Positions 44,566 to 53,253 of a DNA stretch of 53,276 bases are shown in pieces. This stretch comes from an uncultured Butyrivibrio sp. (GTDB lineage Bacteria; Bacillota; Clostridia; Lachnospirales; Lachnospiraceae): NCBI GenBank assembly GCA_945928575.1, contig CAMENP010000016.1, forward strand, positions 1-53,276, written 5' to 3'. How positions within the stretch are numbered: position 1 is the first letter of the stretch; each line of letters begins with the position of its first letter. The notes under the pieces are model-generated. The model made no database searches and was not told the DNA's origin. It saw only the letters and a program-made list of their open reading frames with translations. The translations under genes and the position numbers were made by a program.

Positions 44566-46356
44566 ATGGATATTTACGGATTTTATACGGGCAAAATATT
44601 TGACGCATACGATTTTCTCGGCTGCCATCTGGACGGAAACAGAGGATATTTCCGCACTTATGCCCCGAATGCATCGAGGGTTACGGTTATCGGTGAATTT
44701 ACCGGATGGAAGGATTACGAAATGAACCGTATTCACGATGGTAAATTCTGGGAGCTGATTACGGACGGTGTTGAAGACGGAATGATGTACAAGTACCGTA
44801 TTTACGGAAGGGACGGCAGCGTAACGGAACACTGCGATCCGTATGGATTCGGAATGGAATTAAGACCTAACAGCGCTTCGATAGCCAGGGATATGAACAG
44901 ATATGAATTTCATGATACGAAATGGATGCGTGACCGTTCGGACTGCCGCCGTGGGCCACTCAATATATATGAGATGCATGCCGGTTCATGGAGAACGAAT
45001 CCGGATGATGAGAACGGCTGGTATAAATATAATGAGCTTGCCGACATCCTGATACCGTATCTTAAAGAAAACGGGTATAACTATGTCGAGATGATGCCGC
45101 TTGCCGAGCATCCGTGTGATAATTCATGGGGATACCAGTGTACCTGTTTTTACAGTCCGACATCACGTTACGGCACAGCGGATGAGCTGCGCGAATTTAT
45201 AGACAAATGCCATCAGAACGGAATCGGAGTGTTGCTTGATTTTGTGCCGGTGCATTTTGCGGTGGACGGGTATGGATTGTCAATGTATGACGGTACCGCG
45301 ATATACGAATATCCGAGCTGCGATGTCGGATACAGTGAATGGGGAAGCAAGAATTTTAACCATTCCCGCGGGGAGGTTCAAAGTTATCTGCAGTCCTGCG
45401 CCAATTACTGGCTGAAGGAATACCATTTTGACGGATTGAGAATGGACGCTATCAGCAACATAATCTATTGGCAGGGCGATTCAAAGCGCGGTGTCAACCG
45501 CAATGCTCTGCAATTCCTGCAGTACATGAACCGCGGTCTTAAGGGAATGTATCCGTCAATAATTCTGGCGGCGGAAGACTCAAGTCCTTATCCGGGAATT
45601 ACCAAATGCGCCGACTGGGGCGGACTTGGATTTGATTACAAATGGGACCTTGGATGGATGAATGATACACTTATCTATTTTAAGGATGGCATGAATGACA
45701 GAATAAAAGATTATCATAAATTAACCTTTTCCATGATGTATTATTATTCGGAGAATTTCATTCTTCCATTATCGCATGATGAGGTTGTGCACGGCAAGGC
45801 AACCATTATGCAGAAAATGAACGGCCAGTATGACGAGAAATTCCCTCAGGCAAGGGCGCTGTACATATATATGTATACGCATCCGGGCAAAAAACTTAAT
45901 TTTATGGGAAACGAAATCGGACAGTTAAGAGAGTGGGATGAGACTAGGGAGCAGGATTGGGATATCTTAAAGTATCCGGTGCATGATGCCTTCCATCATT
46001 ATATGATAGAACTTAATAAGCTTTATCTTGAGCACTCTGCATTGTGGGAAAAAGATTTTGACAATGACGGTTTTATGTGGATTGACTGTCATGAGGAAGG
46101 CCGCTGCATATACGCGTATGAACGCCGGTCATTGGCAGAACGTCTTGTAATAGTATGTAAATTTACGGATACACCTGAAGAAAACTATTACTGTCACATC
46201 GAGGGCGCAAAGGAGCTTAGGCTGCTTCTGGCATCCGATTCCGACCGTTTTGCCGGCCCGGTTCATTATGATGAAGACGAGGTTGTTAAGGTCGTGGATA
46301 ATACCGCAGAAATTAAACTTGGAGAATTTTGTACGAAAATATATAAAGTAATCTAG
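44566..46356 (+). CDS. glgB: 1,4-alpha-glucan branching enzyme
   Basis: GlgB adds alpha-1,6 branches to glycogen. The 596-residue GH13 protein has an N-terminal CBM48 domain (about 25-115, VIGEFTGWKD), the barrel with nucleophile D294 (LRMDAIS), acid E337 (LAAEDSS) and transition-state aspartate D405 (LSHDEVVHGK), and a C-terminal beta domain. The region HFAVDGYGLSMYDGTA differs slightly from the usual HFPxDxHGL. GGAGG precedes the ATG. Other glycogen genes are not in the window. Confidence 0.95.
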   Translation: MDIYGFYTGKIFDAYDFLGCHLDGNRGYFRTYAPNASRVTVIGEFTGWKDYEMNRIHDGKFWELITDGVEDGMMYKYRIYGRDGSVTEHCDPYGFGMELRPNSASIARDMNRYEFHDTKWMRDRSDCRRGPLNIYEMHAGSWRTNPDDENGWYKYNELADILIPYLKENGYNYVEMMPLAEHPCDNSWGYQCTCFYSPTSRYGTADELREFIDKCHQNGIGVLLDFVPVHFAVDGYGLSMYDGTAIYEYPSCDVGYSEWGSKNFNHSRGEVQSYLQSCANYWLKEYHFDGLRMDAISNIIYWQGDSKRGVNRNALQFLQYMNRGLKGMYPSIILAAEDSSPYPGITKCADWGGLGFDYKWDLGWMNDTLIYFKDGMNDRIKDYHKLTFSMMYYYSENFILPLSHDEVVHGKATIMQKMNGQYDEKFPQARALYIYMYTHPGKKLNFMGNEIGQLREWDETREQDWDILKYPVHDAFHHYMIELNKLYLEHSALWEKDFDNDGFMWIDCHEEGRCIYAYERRSLAERLVIVCKFTDTPEENYYCHIEGAKELRLLLASDSDRFAGPVHYDEDEVVKVVDNTAEIKLGEFCTKIYKVI

Positions 46357-46398
46357 GATAAAATTTAATTTTATTAAGTTAAGGTTGCTATTGCGCAC

Positions 46399-46427
46399 TT
46401 GAAATATATCATTCGATGATGTAAAAT
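46399..46427 (+). promoter_or_regulatory. Promoter of citrate synthase
   Basis: TTGAAA (46399-46404), 17-base spacer, TAAAAT (46422-46427). The spacer contains an inverted repeat ATCATTCGATGAT (46409-46421) that could be an operator. Confidence 0.65.
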
Positions 46428-46458
46428 AAAGGGTAATCAGCGTACAGGAGGAAGACCC

Positions 46459-47832
46459 TTGAACAATAAAGAGATGATGGAATTAAGGCCGGAACTTGAC
46501 AGCCAGTTTGATGAACTTGTCAAATATTGTATGGCATCCGGTGTTATTGATTCTAATTTATATATTGAATATGATGTTAAGAGAGGACTCAGAGAGAGTA
46601 ACGGTAAGGGCGTTCTTACGGGACTTACGGAGATTTCCGATGTAGTGGGATTCGATGTGGTTGACGGAGACAGAGTGCCGTGCGACGGTCGTCTCTATTT
46701 CCAGGGATACAATGTCCAGGATCTTATCCGTAAAGGCGACAGAAGAAGGTTTGCTTTTGAGGAGGCTACATATCTTCTGCTTTTCGGCGCGCTTCCTACG
46801 AAGGAACAGTTAAGACAGTTTATAGACATTCTCGGAGGATTAAGAGAACTTTCGGGACAGTTCGTGCGTGATGTTATCATGAAAGCGCCGAGCAGTAATA
46901 TTATGAATGCATTGGAGAAGAGTATCGTCACATTATATTCATATGATGAGATGGCTGAGGATATTTCGGTACCGAACGTATTGAGACAGGCACTGCAGCT
47001 CATTGCCAAGATGCCGGTTATATCGGTATTTGCATATCAGTCATACATGCATTTTAAGATGGATGATGTTCTTATTATACGTAATCCGGATCCGGCATGT
47101 TCAACAGCCGAGAACATATTGAGGATGCTCAGACCGGACGGTAAATATACCGAACTTGAGGCTAAGGTTCTTGATGTTGCACTTGTGCTTCATGCGGAAC
47201 ACGGCGGTGGTAATAACTCAACATTTACCACACATGTAGTCACATCTTCGGGAACAGATACATATTCAACGGTTGCGGCATCGGTTGCATCGCTTAAGGG
47301 ACCTAAGCACGGTGGTGCGAACCTTAAGGTTAAGCGTATGTTTGATGATATCAAGGCCAATATATCGGATTGGGAAGATGAGGATGCTCTTCGTGAATAT
47401 CTTCAGAAGATACTTGATAAGCAGGCTTTCGATAACGCCGGACTTATCTACGGTATCGGACATGCGGTTTATACATTATCGGATCCGCGTGAGGTTATTC
47501 TTAAGGAATACGCTAAGCGTCTGTCCGAAGAGAAAGGCTTTGTCAAAGAGTTTGAACTTTATGACAGAGTTGAGAGAATAGCTAAGGAACTTGTATCCAA
47601 GTCGCGCCATACATTGAAGCCGATATGTGCGAACGTCGATTTCTACAGTGGATTCGTATATACGATGCTCGGAATCCCGGAGCAGATGTTTACTCCGATA
47701 TTTGCTATTTCGCGTATCGCAGGATGGAGCGCACACAGGCTTGAAGAACTTGTCAATAAGGGCAAGATAATCCGTCCGGCATACAAATACGTCGGACATC
47801 ATGAAGAATATGTTGATTTGAACGACAGATAG
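46459..47832 (+). CDS. gltA: Citrate synthase
   Basis: Citrate synthase joins acetyl-CoA and oxaloacetate. The 457-residue protein has the active-site regions VLHAEHGGGNNSTFTTHV (about 235), GPKHGGANLKV (about 280), GIGHAVYTLSDPR and the aspartate in CANVDFYSGFVY near 395. Start is TTG, with GGAGGAAG 5 bases upstream. A longer N-terminal region (about 1-60) is common in clostridial forms. It is a single-gene unit with its own promoter and terminator. The product likely feeds glutamate synthesis. Confidence 0.95.
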   Translation: MNNKEMMELRPELDSQFDELVKYCMASGVIDSNLYIEYDVKRGLRESNGKGVLTGLTEISDVVGFDVVDGDRVPCDGRLYFQGYNVQDLIRKGDRRRFAFEEATYLLLFGALPTKEQLRQFIDILGGLRELSGQFVRDVIMKAPSSNIMNALEKSIVTLYSYDEMAEDISVPNVLRQALQLIAKMPVISVFAYQSYMHFKMDDVLIIRNPDPACSTAENILRMLRPDGKYTELEAKVLDVALVLHAEHGGGNNSTFTTHVVTSSGTDTYSTVAASVASLKGPKHGGANLKVKRMFDDIKANISDWEDEDALREYLQKILDKQAFDNAGLIYGIGHAVYTLSDPREVILKEYAKRLSEEKGFVKEFELYDRVERIAKELVSKSRHTLKPICANVDFYSGFVYTMLGIPEQMFTPIFAISRIAGWSAHRLEELVNKGKIIRPAYKYVGHHEEYVDLNDR

Positions 47833-47839
47833 ATTTCAG

Positions 47840-47872
47840 AAGCTTCCGGGAATGGTTTTTCCGGGAGCTTTA
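47840..47872 (+). terminator. Terminator of citrate synthase
   Basis: AAGCT (47840-47844) with CCGGGAA pairs with TTTCCGG and AGCTT (47866-47870), followed by TT. The T-run is short. Confidence 0.6.
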
Positions 47873-47892
47873 GTGTATCCGGAGAGTAAAAA

Positions 47893-48783
47893 ATGGAACT
47901 CAGAGTATTAAAGTATTTTCTGATGGTGGCCAAGGAACAGAGTTTTACGAAAGCGGCCGAGCAGTTACATATAACGCAGCCGACTTTGTCAAGGCAGCTC
48001 GCACAACTTGAGAGAGAGCTTGGAACACCGCTTTTTGTGCGGACAGGAAGAAATATTACATTGACGCAGGAGGGAATCCTGCTTAAAAGGCGTGCACTTG
48101 AAATCATAGACCTTGAGGAGCGCACTATTGAGGAACTGCAGGGAGCCGATGAACATGTTGAGGGAACCGTTACCATAGGGTGCGGCGAATTTGCCGTGGT
48201 TGAGAAGCTGGCAGAGATATGCCGCATATTCAAAGCCAAATATCCGCTGGTCCAGATTGCAATACACACAGCGACCGCTGATATGATATATGAGATGATG
48301 AATAAAGGCCTTGTGGACGTAGGTCTTTTTATGGAGCCGGTGGATACAGAAGATCTGGAGTATATCAGGATTACAGGCAGTGACCACTGGGTCGTAAGCA
48401 TGCGGCCGGATGATGAGCTGGCATCGCATGAATACATCACCAAACAGGATCTTATCGATAAACCGCTTATAATTCCGGAACGTGTGAATGTGCAGAGCGA
48501 ACTGGCCAACTGGTTTGGCAAGGATTTTGACAGAATCCGGATTGCGTTTACGAGCAATTTTGGAACCAATGCCGGAGTCATGGCAATGGCGGGACTGGGT
48601 TATCCGGTATCGATAGAGGGAGCGGCGAGGTATTGGCGTAAGGATCTGCTGGTGCAGAGGAGGTTGTATCCTGTGATAACAGCCAACACTGTTATAGCAT
48701 GGCGCAGAAACATACCGAATTCACAGGCAGTCAATAAATTTATCGAAGGAATCAATGCCTTTAAGGCATATATAATGATTTGA
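47893..48783 (+). CDS. LysR-family regulator
   Basis: The 296-residue protein has the LysR helix-turn-helix (about 1-60: FLMVAKEQSFTKAAEQLHIT, then PTLSRQLAQLERELG) and a full-length effector domain from about 90 to 290. GGAGAG precedes the ATG. Clostridial homologues of this type commonly sit beside flavodoxin and CMD-cupin genes, as here; control of the downstream redox operon is inferred. The ligand is unknown. Confidence 0.92.
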   Translation: MELRVLKYFLMVAKEQSFTKAAEQLHITQPTLSRQLAQLERELGTPLFVRTGRNITLTQEGILLKRRALEIIDLEERTIEELQGADEHVEGTVTIGCGEFAVVEKLAEICRIFKAKYPLVQIAIHTATADMIYEMMNKGLVDVGLFMEPVDTEDLEYIRITGSDHWVVSMRPDDELASHEYITKQDLIDKPLIIPERVNVQSELANWFGKDFDRIRIAFTSNFGTNAGVMAMAGLGYPVSIEGAARYWRKDLLVQRRLYPVITANTVIAWRRNIPNSQAVNKFIEGINAFKAYIMI

Positions 48784-48827
48784 TATAGGTATTAGACATA
48801 ATAAATATTTGGAACTAAAATAGATAT

Positions 48828-48841
48828 ATAAGGTAACTTAT
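48828..48841. promoter_or_regulatory. Inverted repeat before the flavodoxin gene
   Basis: ATAAGGTAACTTAT (48828-48841) has ATAAG/CTTAT arms around four bases, 30 bases before the flavodoxin start. It may be the site of the preceding LysR protein. No promoter with good spacing is recognised in the gap. Confidence 0.35.
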
Positions 48842-48870
48842 GTATCTTTTTTTATATGGAGGTAACAGAT

Positions 48871-49341
48871 ATGAGTAAGAAATTAGTAGCTTATTTCAGT
48901 GCAAGCGGCACAACGAAGAAAACGGCCGAGGCAATTGCACAGGCAGGCAAATTTGATTTATATGAGATTACACCTAAGGAAGCTTACACCAAGGCTGACT
49001 TGAACTGGATGGACAAAAAGTCAAGAAGCAGCGTCGAGATGAATGATAAGAAATTCAGACCTGAGATAGTTAAGAAACCGCTTAACACTGCGGATTATGA
49101 TGAGATTATCCTCGGATTCCCGATCTGGTGGTATGTTGCACCGACAATTGTTAACACATTCCTTGAGTCATATGATTTTGCGGGCAAGAAAATTGTCCTT
49201 TTTGCCACATCGGGCGGAAGCGGATTCGGCAACACTGTCAGTGAACTTAAGGTATCCGCGCCGGATGCCGAAATCGTTGCAGGCAAGGTCCTGAACGGAA
49301 TGTCCGCACAGGATATCACAGCATGGGTAAATACATTATAG
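48871..49341 (+). CDS. Flavodoxin-family protein
   Basis: The 156-residue FMN protein has the phosphate loop ASGTTKKTAE near residue 12 (SxTxxTA pattern), GFPIWWYVAPTIVNTFLE near 83 and FATSGGSGFG near 115, which stack on the flavin. It resembles short flavodoxins that act as one- or two-electron carriers or quinone-type reductases. The ATG at 48871 has GGAGG 8 bases upstream; a frame starting at 48856 begins in that sequence. It leads an operon with the CMD-cupin and aldo/keto reductase genes. Confidence 0.92.
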   Translation: MSKKLVAYFSASGTTKKTAEAIAQAGKFDLYEITPKEAYTKADLNWMDKKSRSSVEMNDKKFRPEIVKKPLNTADYDEIILGFPIWWYVAPTIVNTFLESYDFAGKKIVLFATSGGSGFGNTVSELKVSAPDAEIVAGKVLNGMSAQDITAWVNTL

Positions 49342-49359
49342 AACCGGAGGTTATTTAAT

Positions 49360-50127
49360 ATGGAGAAAATAATTCAGACCGCGGGCAGAAATGCACTTTC
49401 AGAGTTTGCACCGCAGTTCGCGCACTTTAATGATGATGTTCTTTTTGGCGAAAACTGGAACAATCAGGATATCGATGTCAAGACCCGCAGCATCATAACT
49501 GTTGTTGCGCTTATGGCTTCGGGAATTACCGATTCATCACTCGTATATCATCTTCAGAATGCGAAAAATCATGGCGTTACGCAGAAAGAAATCGCAGCTG
49601 TGATCACACATGTGGCATTTTATACAGGCTGGCCTAAGGGATGGGCGGTATTTAATCTTGCCAGAGAGGTGTGGCAGCCGGGCGAGGGCGATATGCCGTA
49701 CGAAGATGAGGCGATGAGGGCACATGCGAAATCAATGATATTCCCGATAGGCGAGCCGAACACTGCTTTTGAGAAATATTTTATAGGCAAAAGTTATCTC
49801 GCACCGGTATCCAAAGAGCAGGTCGGAATATTTAATGTAACATTTGAGCCGGGCTGCAGAAATAATTGGCATATCCATCATGCAAAGAGCGGCGGCGGAC
49901 AGATTCTCGTATGCGTCGGCGGCCGCGGCTATTATCAGGAAGAGGGCAAGGAAGCCATAGAGATGAAGCCTGGTGACTGCATCAATATTCCTGCTGAGGT
50001 TAAGCATTGGCACGGCGCTGCTCCGACGGAGTGGTTCTCACATCTCGCAATCGAGGTTCCGGGAGAGGAATGTTCCAACGAGTGGTGTGAGCCTGTAACC
50101 GATGAAGTGTACGGTGTTTTGAAATAG
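49360..50127 (+). CDS. CMD-cupin fusion protein
   Basis: The 255-residue protein joins an N-terminal carboxymuconolactone-decarboxylase/AhpD-like domain (about 1-115; VVALMASGITDSSLVYHLQN and HVAFYTGWPKGW) to a C-terminal cupin (about 145-245). The cupin has metal-ligand candidates H171, H173, Q182 (GGGQ) and H216 (KHWHG). The N-terminal domain lacks the CxxC pair of AhpD, so peroxidase activity is unlikely. Such fusions are often called cupin-CMD or 4-carboxymuconolactone proteins, and the reaction is not known. CGGAGG precedes the ATG, 18 bases after the flavodoxin stop. Confidence 0.88.
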   Translation: MEKIIQTAGRNALSEFAPQFAHFNDDVLFGENWNNQDIDVKTRSIITVVALMASGITDSSLVYHLQNAKNHGVTQKEIAAVITHVAFYTGWPKGWAVFNLAREVWQPGEGDMPYEDEAMRAHAKSMIFPIGEPNTAFEKYFIGKSYLAPVSKEQVGIFNVTFEPGCRNNWHIHHAKSGGGQILVCVGGRGYYQEEGKEAIEMKPGDCINIPAEVKHWHGAAPTEWFSHLAIEVPGEECSNEWCEPVTDEVYGVLK

Positions 50128-50138
50128 AGAGGTTTGAT

Positions 50139-51143
50139 ATGAAATATACTCAATTAGGAAACACGGGCATTGAGGTGTCAAAGCTCTGTATAGGCTGCAT
50201 GAGTTTCGGTAAGGCCGGAACAATTCACGACTGGACTCTTGACGAGAGCGAAAGCGCCAAAGTCATTAATCACGCTCTGGAGCTTGGAATCAATTTTTTT
50301 GACACGGCCAACTGTTATTCCGCCGGAACAAGCGAAGAGTATCTTGGCAAAGCCCTTAAAAACAGCGTTGCAAGAGATAAAGTGGTGATTGCGTCAAAAG
50401 TTTATTTCAACGAAGGAAGATTATCGCGCGAGGCTGTTGCAAGAGAAATTGATGGCACTTTAAAGCGTCTCGGGACGGATTATCTTGATTTGTATATAAT
50501 ACATCGTTTTGATTACGACACTCCGATTGAGGAGACGATGGGAGCACTTGACGAGCTTGTCAAATCAGGTAAAGTGCGTGCGATCGGCGCGTCCGCCATG
50601 TATGGATATCAGTTCCACAATATGCAGATTGCGGCAGAAAGAAATAACCTGACTCCGTTCAGCACGATGGAAAATCACTATAATCTGTTGTACCGTGAAG
50701 ATGAGCGCGAGCTGATACCGATCTGCAGGCAGATGAATGTATCACTTATGCCATACAGTCCGTTGGCAGCAGGGCATCTTACCCGCCCACAGTGGCGCAC
50801 GGATTCCCTCAGGAGTCGTACAGACCGGGTTGCAATGGGTAAATATGACAAAATGGAAGAGCAGGACATGCAGATCGTAAGCCGCGTCCATGAGCTTTCC
50901 CAAAAACATGGCTGCAAAATGTCCCAGATAGCGCTTGCATGGCAGTGGGCCAAGGGCATAGCCTCACCGATCATCGGAGCAACCAAGGCTTCGTATCTTG
51001 ATGATGCGGCCGGCGCGCTTGATGTGGAGCTTTCGGCAGAGGACATAAACTATCTTGAAGAGATGTATGTTCCGCATCCTATTGTCGGTGCAATAAACCA
51101 TAACCCGGCGCAGGGAGTTGTGCTTCTTGACCAGAAGAAATAA
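50139..51143 (+). CDS. Aldo/keto reductase (YajO/AKR-like)
   Basis: The 334-residue NADPH-dependent reductase has the tetrad D55, Y60, K87 and the histidine in YIIHRFDYD near 127. The start YTQLGNTGIEVSKLCIGCMS and the cofactor loop PIIGATKASYLDDA near 283 are typical of the AKR11-14 group with the longer chain. It is 11 bases after the CMD-cupin gene and ends the operon. Together with the flavodoxin it suggests reduction of aldehydes or quinones under LysR control (inferred). Confidence 0.92.
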   Translation: MKYTQLGNTGIEVSKLCIGCMSFGKAGTIHDWTLDESESAKVINHALELGINFFDTANCYSAGTSEEYLGKALKNSVARDKVVIASKVYFNEGRLSREAVAREIDGTLKRLGTDYLDLYIIHRFDYDTPIEETMGALDELVKSGKVRAIGASAMYGYQFHNMQIAAERNNLTPFSTMENHYNLLYREDERELIPICRQMNVSLMPYSPLAAGHLTRPQWRTDSLRSRTDRVAMGKYDKMEEQDMQIVSRVHELSQKHGCKMSQIALAWQWAKGIASPIIGATKASYLDDAAGALDVELSAEDINYLEEMYVPHPIVGAINHNPAQGVVLLDQKK

Positions 51144-51145
51144 TT

Positions 51146-51197
51146 AAAAAATCTACCTATGGCATAAATTGGTATGCATCATAGGTAGATTTTTTTT
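51146..51197. terminator. Strong bidirectional terminator
   Basis: ATCTACCTATG (51151-51161) pairs with CATAGGTAGAT (51180-51190), flanked by an A-run on the left and an eight-T run on the right. It serves the flavodoxin operon and the convergent collagen-like gene. Confidence 0.9.
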
Positions 51198-51211
51198 GAC
51201 CGTGCGATAAA

Positions 51212-52489
51212 TCAATCGAGCGCAATGACAGTGTAAGTGCAGCTAAGTGTGTCAAGCACCGTGTTATAGTCTTCCTGCTCAAAGGTGTATGTCAAAGAAA
51301 TATCATTATTCTTTGCATTATATATTCTGTTATACGTTATCGAATACTGATAAAGCGGTACTTTTGGCTTTGAATTGGGTGCGTAATATTGGTAGATGCG
51401 TGTGGCGTTTTTGCATGTGGTATCATCGTACCCATCTTTCATAACGACACATAAATTTCCGTCGTTGTCATTTGAGCTTACACCTATCGACCCGCTCAAA
51501 CATACCATATATGTATGCCCTTTTTTCAAAGTTACGCCGTTCCGGTAGCAGGAGACAAGATCTCCGTTGCTCATTTTCTGCGTAAAATACGGTGTGGCCG
51601 CGTAATTTTGAAGAAGACGGTGGCCTTCGATACTGCAGTCAGCAAAAAAATAACCTGAGCATATACCGTCCTTGCCGTTCTCACCATTCTGTCCGTCGGC
51701 ACCGTCCGTGCCTTGGGCTTTAACTCCGGTATCGGAGTCAGCAATCCACCAGTTTCCGTTTTCGCCTATAAACGGTGTGCTGCCATCTTTGCCGTTCGCA
51801 CCGTCTGCTCCGTCACGGCCGTCGGTACCGTCTTTTCCATCCTGACCGTTGATACCGTCTTTGCCGTCGATGCCGTCAGCGCCGTCTTTTCCCCGCAGTG
51901 TGGACATATCATAGAGGTTAAGCCATACCAAATCCCCGGCATAGCGCCATTGCAGCATATCGTTATCGGTGCGGAATTCAGGAGTTCTGCCGTCGGTACC
52001 TGTGTGGCCGGAAGGGCCGGTAATGTCGGTGAGTGCCACAAGGTTCTGCCATGTTCCATCTTCATGGCGCCACTGGATGTGTGTGTCGGTACTGCGCACC
52101 TCCACGGTTCTGCCGTCAATGCCGTCTTTACCGTCAATGCCGTCTTTACCGTCGCTGCCGTCTTTACCGTTGGCACCGTCTTTACCGTTGACACCATTTT
52201 TGCCGTCGATGCCGTCCTTACCGTTGGCACCGTCTTTGCCGTTAATGCCATCTTTACCGTTGGCACCGGCCGGGCCGGCAGCTCCCGAAAGCTGTGCAAT
52301 GTCCACCAGATCATGCCATTCGGTTTCATTGTCGTATTTCCACTGAATAGCGTCCTGACTACATTGCACGGCTACCCGTTCGGCATCCTTCACGGTGTTA
52401 TTTTTCTTTACAAGTACGATACATATTGCGGATAAAGTAATAGATACAAGCAGCAATGCACTCATAAGTACAATGCCAGTTTTTTTCAT
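51212..52489 (-). CDS. Collagen-like surface protein with Trp modules
   Basis: The 425-residue protein has an N-terminal membrane anchor or signal (about 3-27), then Gly-X-Y repeats interrupted by Trp-rich modules. Numbering from this ATG, collagen segments span about 69-128 (20 unbroken triplets, mostly GKDG with A/I/S), 158-168, 200-238 (13 triplets) and 260-277. Three related modules come before collagen runs (IQWKYDNETEWHDL at 48, IQWRHEDGTWQNL at 138, LQWRYAGDLVWLNL at 179), and a fourth type, IGENGNWWIADSDTG, at about 241. The C-terminal 145 residues form a cysteine-containing non-collagen domain, possibly for trimerisation. No LPXTG is seen. It follows the TetR gene after 20 bases with GGAGGTG before the ATG. 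Confidence 0.88.
   Translation of the reverse strand: MKKTGIVLMSALLLVSITLSAICIVLVKKNNTVKDAERVAVQCSQDAIQWKYDNETEWHDLVDIAQLSGAAGPAGANGKDGINGKDGANGKDGIDGKNGVNGKDGANGKDGSDGKDGIDGKDGIDGRTVEVRSTDTHIQWRHEDGTWQNLVALTDITGPSGHTGTDGRTPEFRTDNDMLQWRYAGDLVWLNLYDMSTLRGKDGADGIDGKDGINGQDGKDGTDGRDGADGANGKDGSTPFIGENGNWWIADSDTGVKAQGTDGADGQNGENGKDGICSGYFFADCSIEGHRLLQNYAATPYFTQKMSNGDLVSCYRNGVTLKKGHTYMVCLSGSIGVSSNDNDGNLCVVMKDGYDDTTCKNATRIYQYYAPNSKPKVPLYQYSITYNRIYNAKNNDISLTYTFEQEDYNTVLDTLSCTYTVIALD
51776..51892 (-). repeat. Second collagen Gly-X-Y repeat block
   Basis: Thirteen unbroken triplets in the DNA, period 9 bases at amino-acid-triplet level, with common GGCAAAGACGG-type units. Such runs can change length by slipped pairing. 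Confidence 0.8.
52106..52285 (-). repeat. First collagen Gly-X-Y repeat block
   Basis: Twenty unbroken Gly-X-Y triplets, dominated by alternating GKDG and GxN/GxD units that give an 18-base DNA period. This is the longest repeat tract in the window. Confidence 0.85.
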
Positions 52490-52509
52490 ACGAAACACCT
52501 CCACATATA

Positions 52510-53085
52510 TTATTTTTTGTAATGTTCTATAAACAGGCTGACGCCTTGTTTTAGCACCTCCATCTGTGTTTTCAGATAGTATTCATCCTCAAACATGGCA
52601 TAATGTACGCATGCGCGGACAAATATAAATATTAATGGCGTTATGGTTGTGTACGGTATGCCTATTTTGGGTTCAAGCTGCTTGGCATATTCGGTATATC
52701 GTTCGTTAACGCCTTCAAAAAATTTTTTGCCATGTTCGATATATTTTGGCAGGGTATATATCTGGTACATAAGCCGGTATTTGCTGCCGTGTTCTTTGGC
52801 CGTCCAATAAGGCACTTCTTCGATAAAACGCATTACATCTTTCGGATCCGTTGGTGCTTTTTTCATAAAATCATCTTCGACTTTTGCCATACAATATGCT
52901 GTGGATTCGATGATTAGTTCGTCAAGATTCTTGAAATATGAATATAAGTTTGCTTTGGTGCAGCCGCATGCGTCTGCCAGGGCTTTAATTCCTGTGCCTG
53001 TAAGCCCGTTTTCGGCGTAACATTCAAAGCATTTCTCCATAATTTCATGTTTGCGTTCAATGTGCTGCTGTTCTGTTGTCTTCAT
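52510..53085 (-). CDS. TetR-family regulator of the collagen-like gene
   Basis: The 191-residue protein has the TetR DNA-binding region (about 12-58: MEKCFECYAENGLTGTGIKA, then LADACGCTKANLYSYFKNLD) and an alpha-helical effector domain. GGAGGAAT precedes the ATG on the minus strand. The collagen-like gene starts 20 bases after its stop with no promoter between, so it is in the same operon. A palindrome upstream (53108-53121) is a candidate operator for autoregulation. Confidence 0.9.
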   Translation of the reverse strand: MKTTEQQHIERKHEIMEKCFECYAENGLTGTGIKALADACGCTKANLYSYFKNLDELIIESTAYCMAKVEDDFMKKAPTDPKDVMRFIEEVPYWTAKEHGSKYRLMYQIYTLPKYIEHGKKFFEGVNERYTEYAKQLEPKIGIPYTTITPLIFIFVRACVHYAMFEDEYYLKTQMEVLKQGVSLFIEHYKK

Positions 53086-53107
53086 GTTGTATTCCTCCTA
53101 TGGCGAC

Positions 53108-53121
53108 TGACCGTTTGTTCA
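53108..53121. promoter_or_regulatory. Candidate TetR operator
   Basis: TGACCGTTTGTTCA is an inverted repeat (TGACC/GTTCA around GTTT) in the TetR leader, 23 bases before its start. A promoter may be TTGCTT with TATGCT at 17-base spacing on the minus strand near 53130-53160. The rest of 53122-53220 shows nothing else. Confidence 0.45.
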
Positions 53122-53220
53122 TTATTAGCATAACATAGTGCTGTGAGAAAAGCAAGGCTTGTTTGGGAAAGATATGATTGAAATTAAGAGGGGAAAAGAA
53201 AGCGCCATCGGCCGCAGAAA

Positions 53221-53249
53221 TAAAAAACCACCTCAAAGAGGTGGTAAAA
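53221..53249 (-). terminator. Terminator of the right-edge tRNA
   Basis: ACCACCTC (53227-53234) and GAGGTGGT (53238-53245) form a stem with a 3-base loop. On the minus strand it is followed by six T. Confidence 0.85.
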
Positions 53250-53253
53250 TAAG

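Noticed and set aside
51659-52285. Regular short repeats that might be a CRISPR array.
   Set aside because: The repeats are codon-phased Gly-X-Y units without spacers, and no cas gene is near.
51713-52435. A 240-codon open frame on the plus strand opposite the collagen-like gene.
   Set aside because: It is the mirror of GC-rich Gly-X-Y codons; it has no Shine-Dalgarno sequence and a Val/Ala/Thr-Val repeat composition expected from antisense reading.
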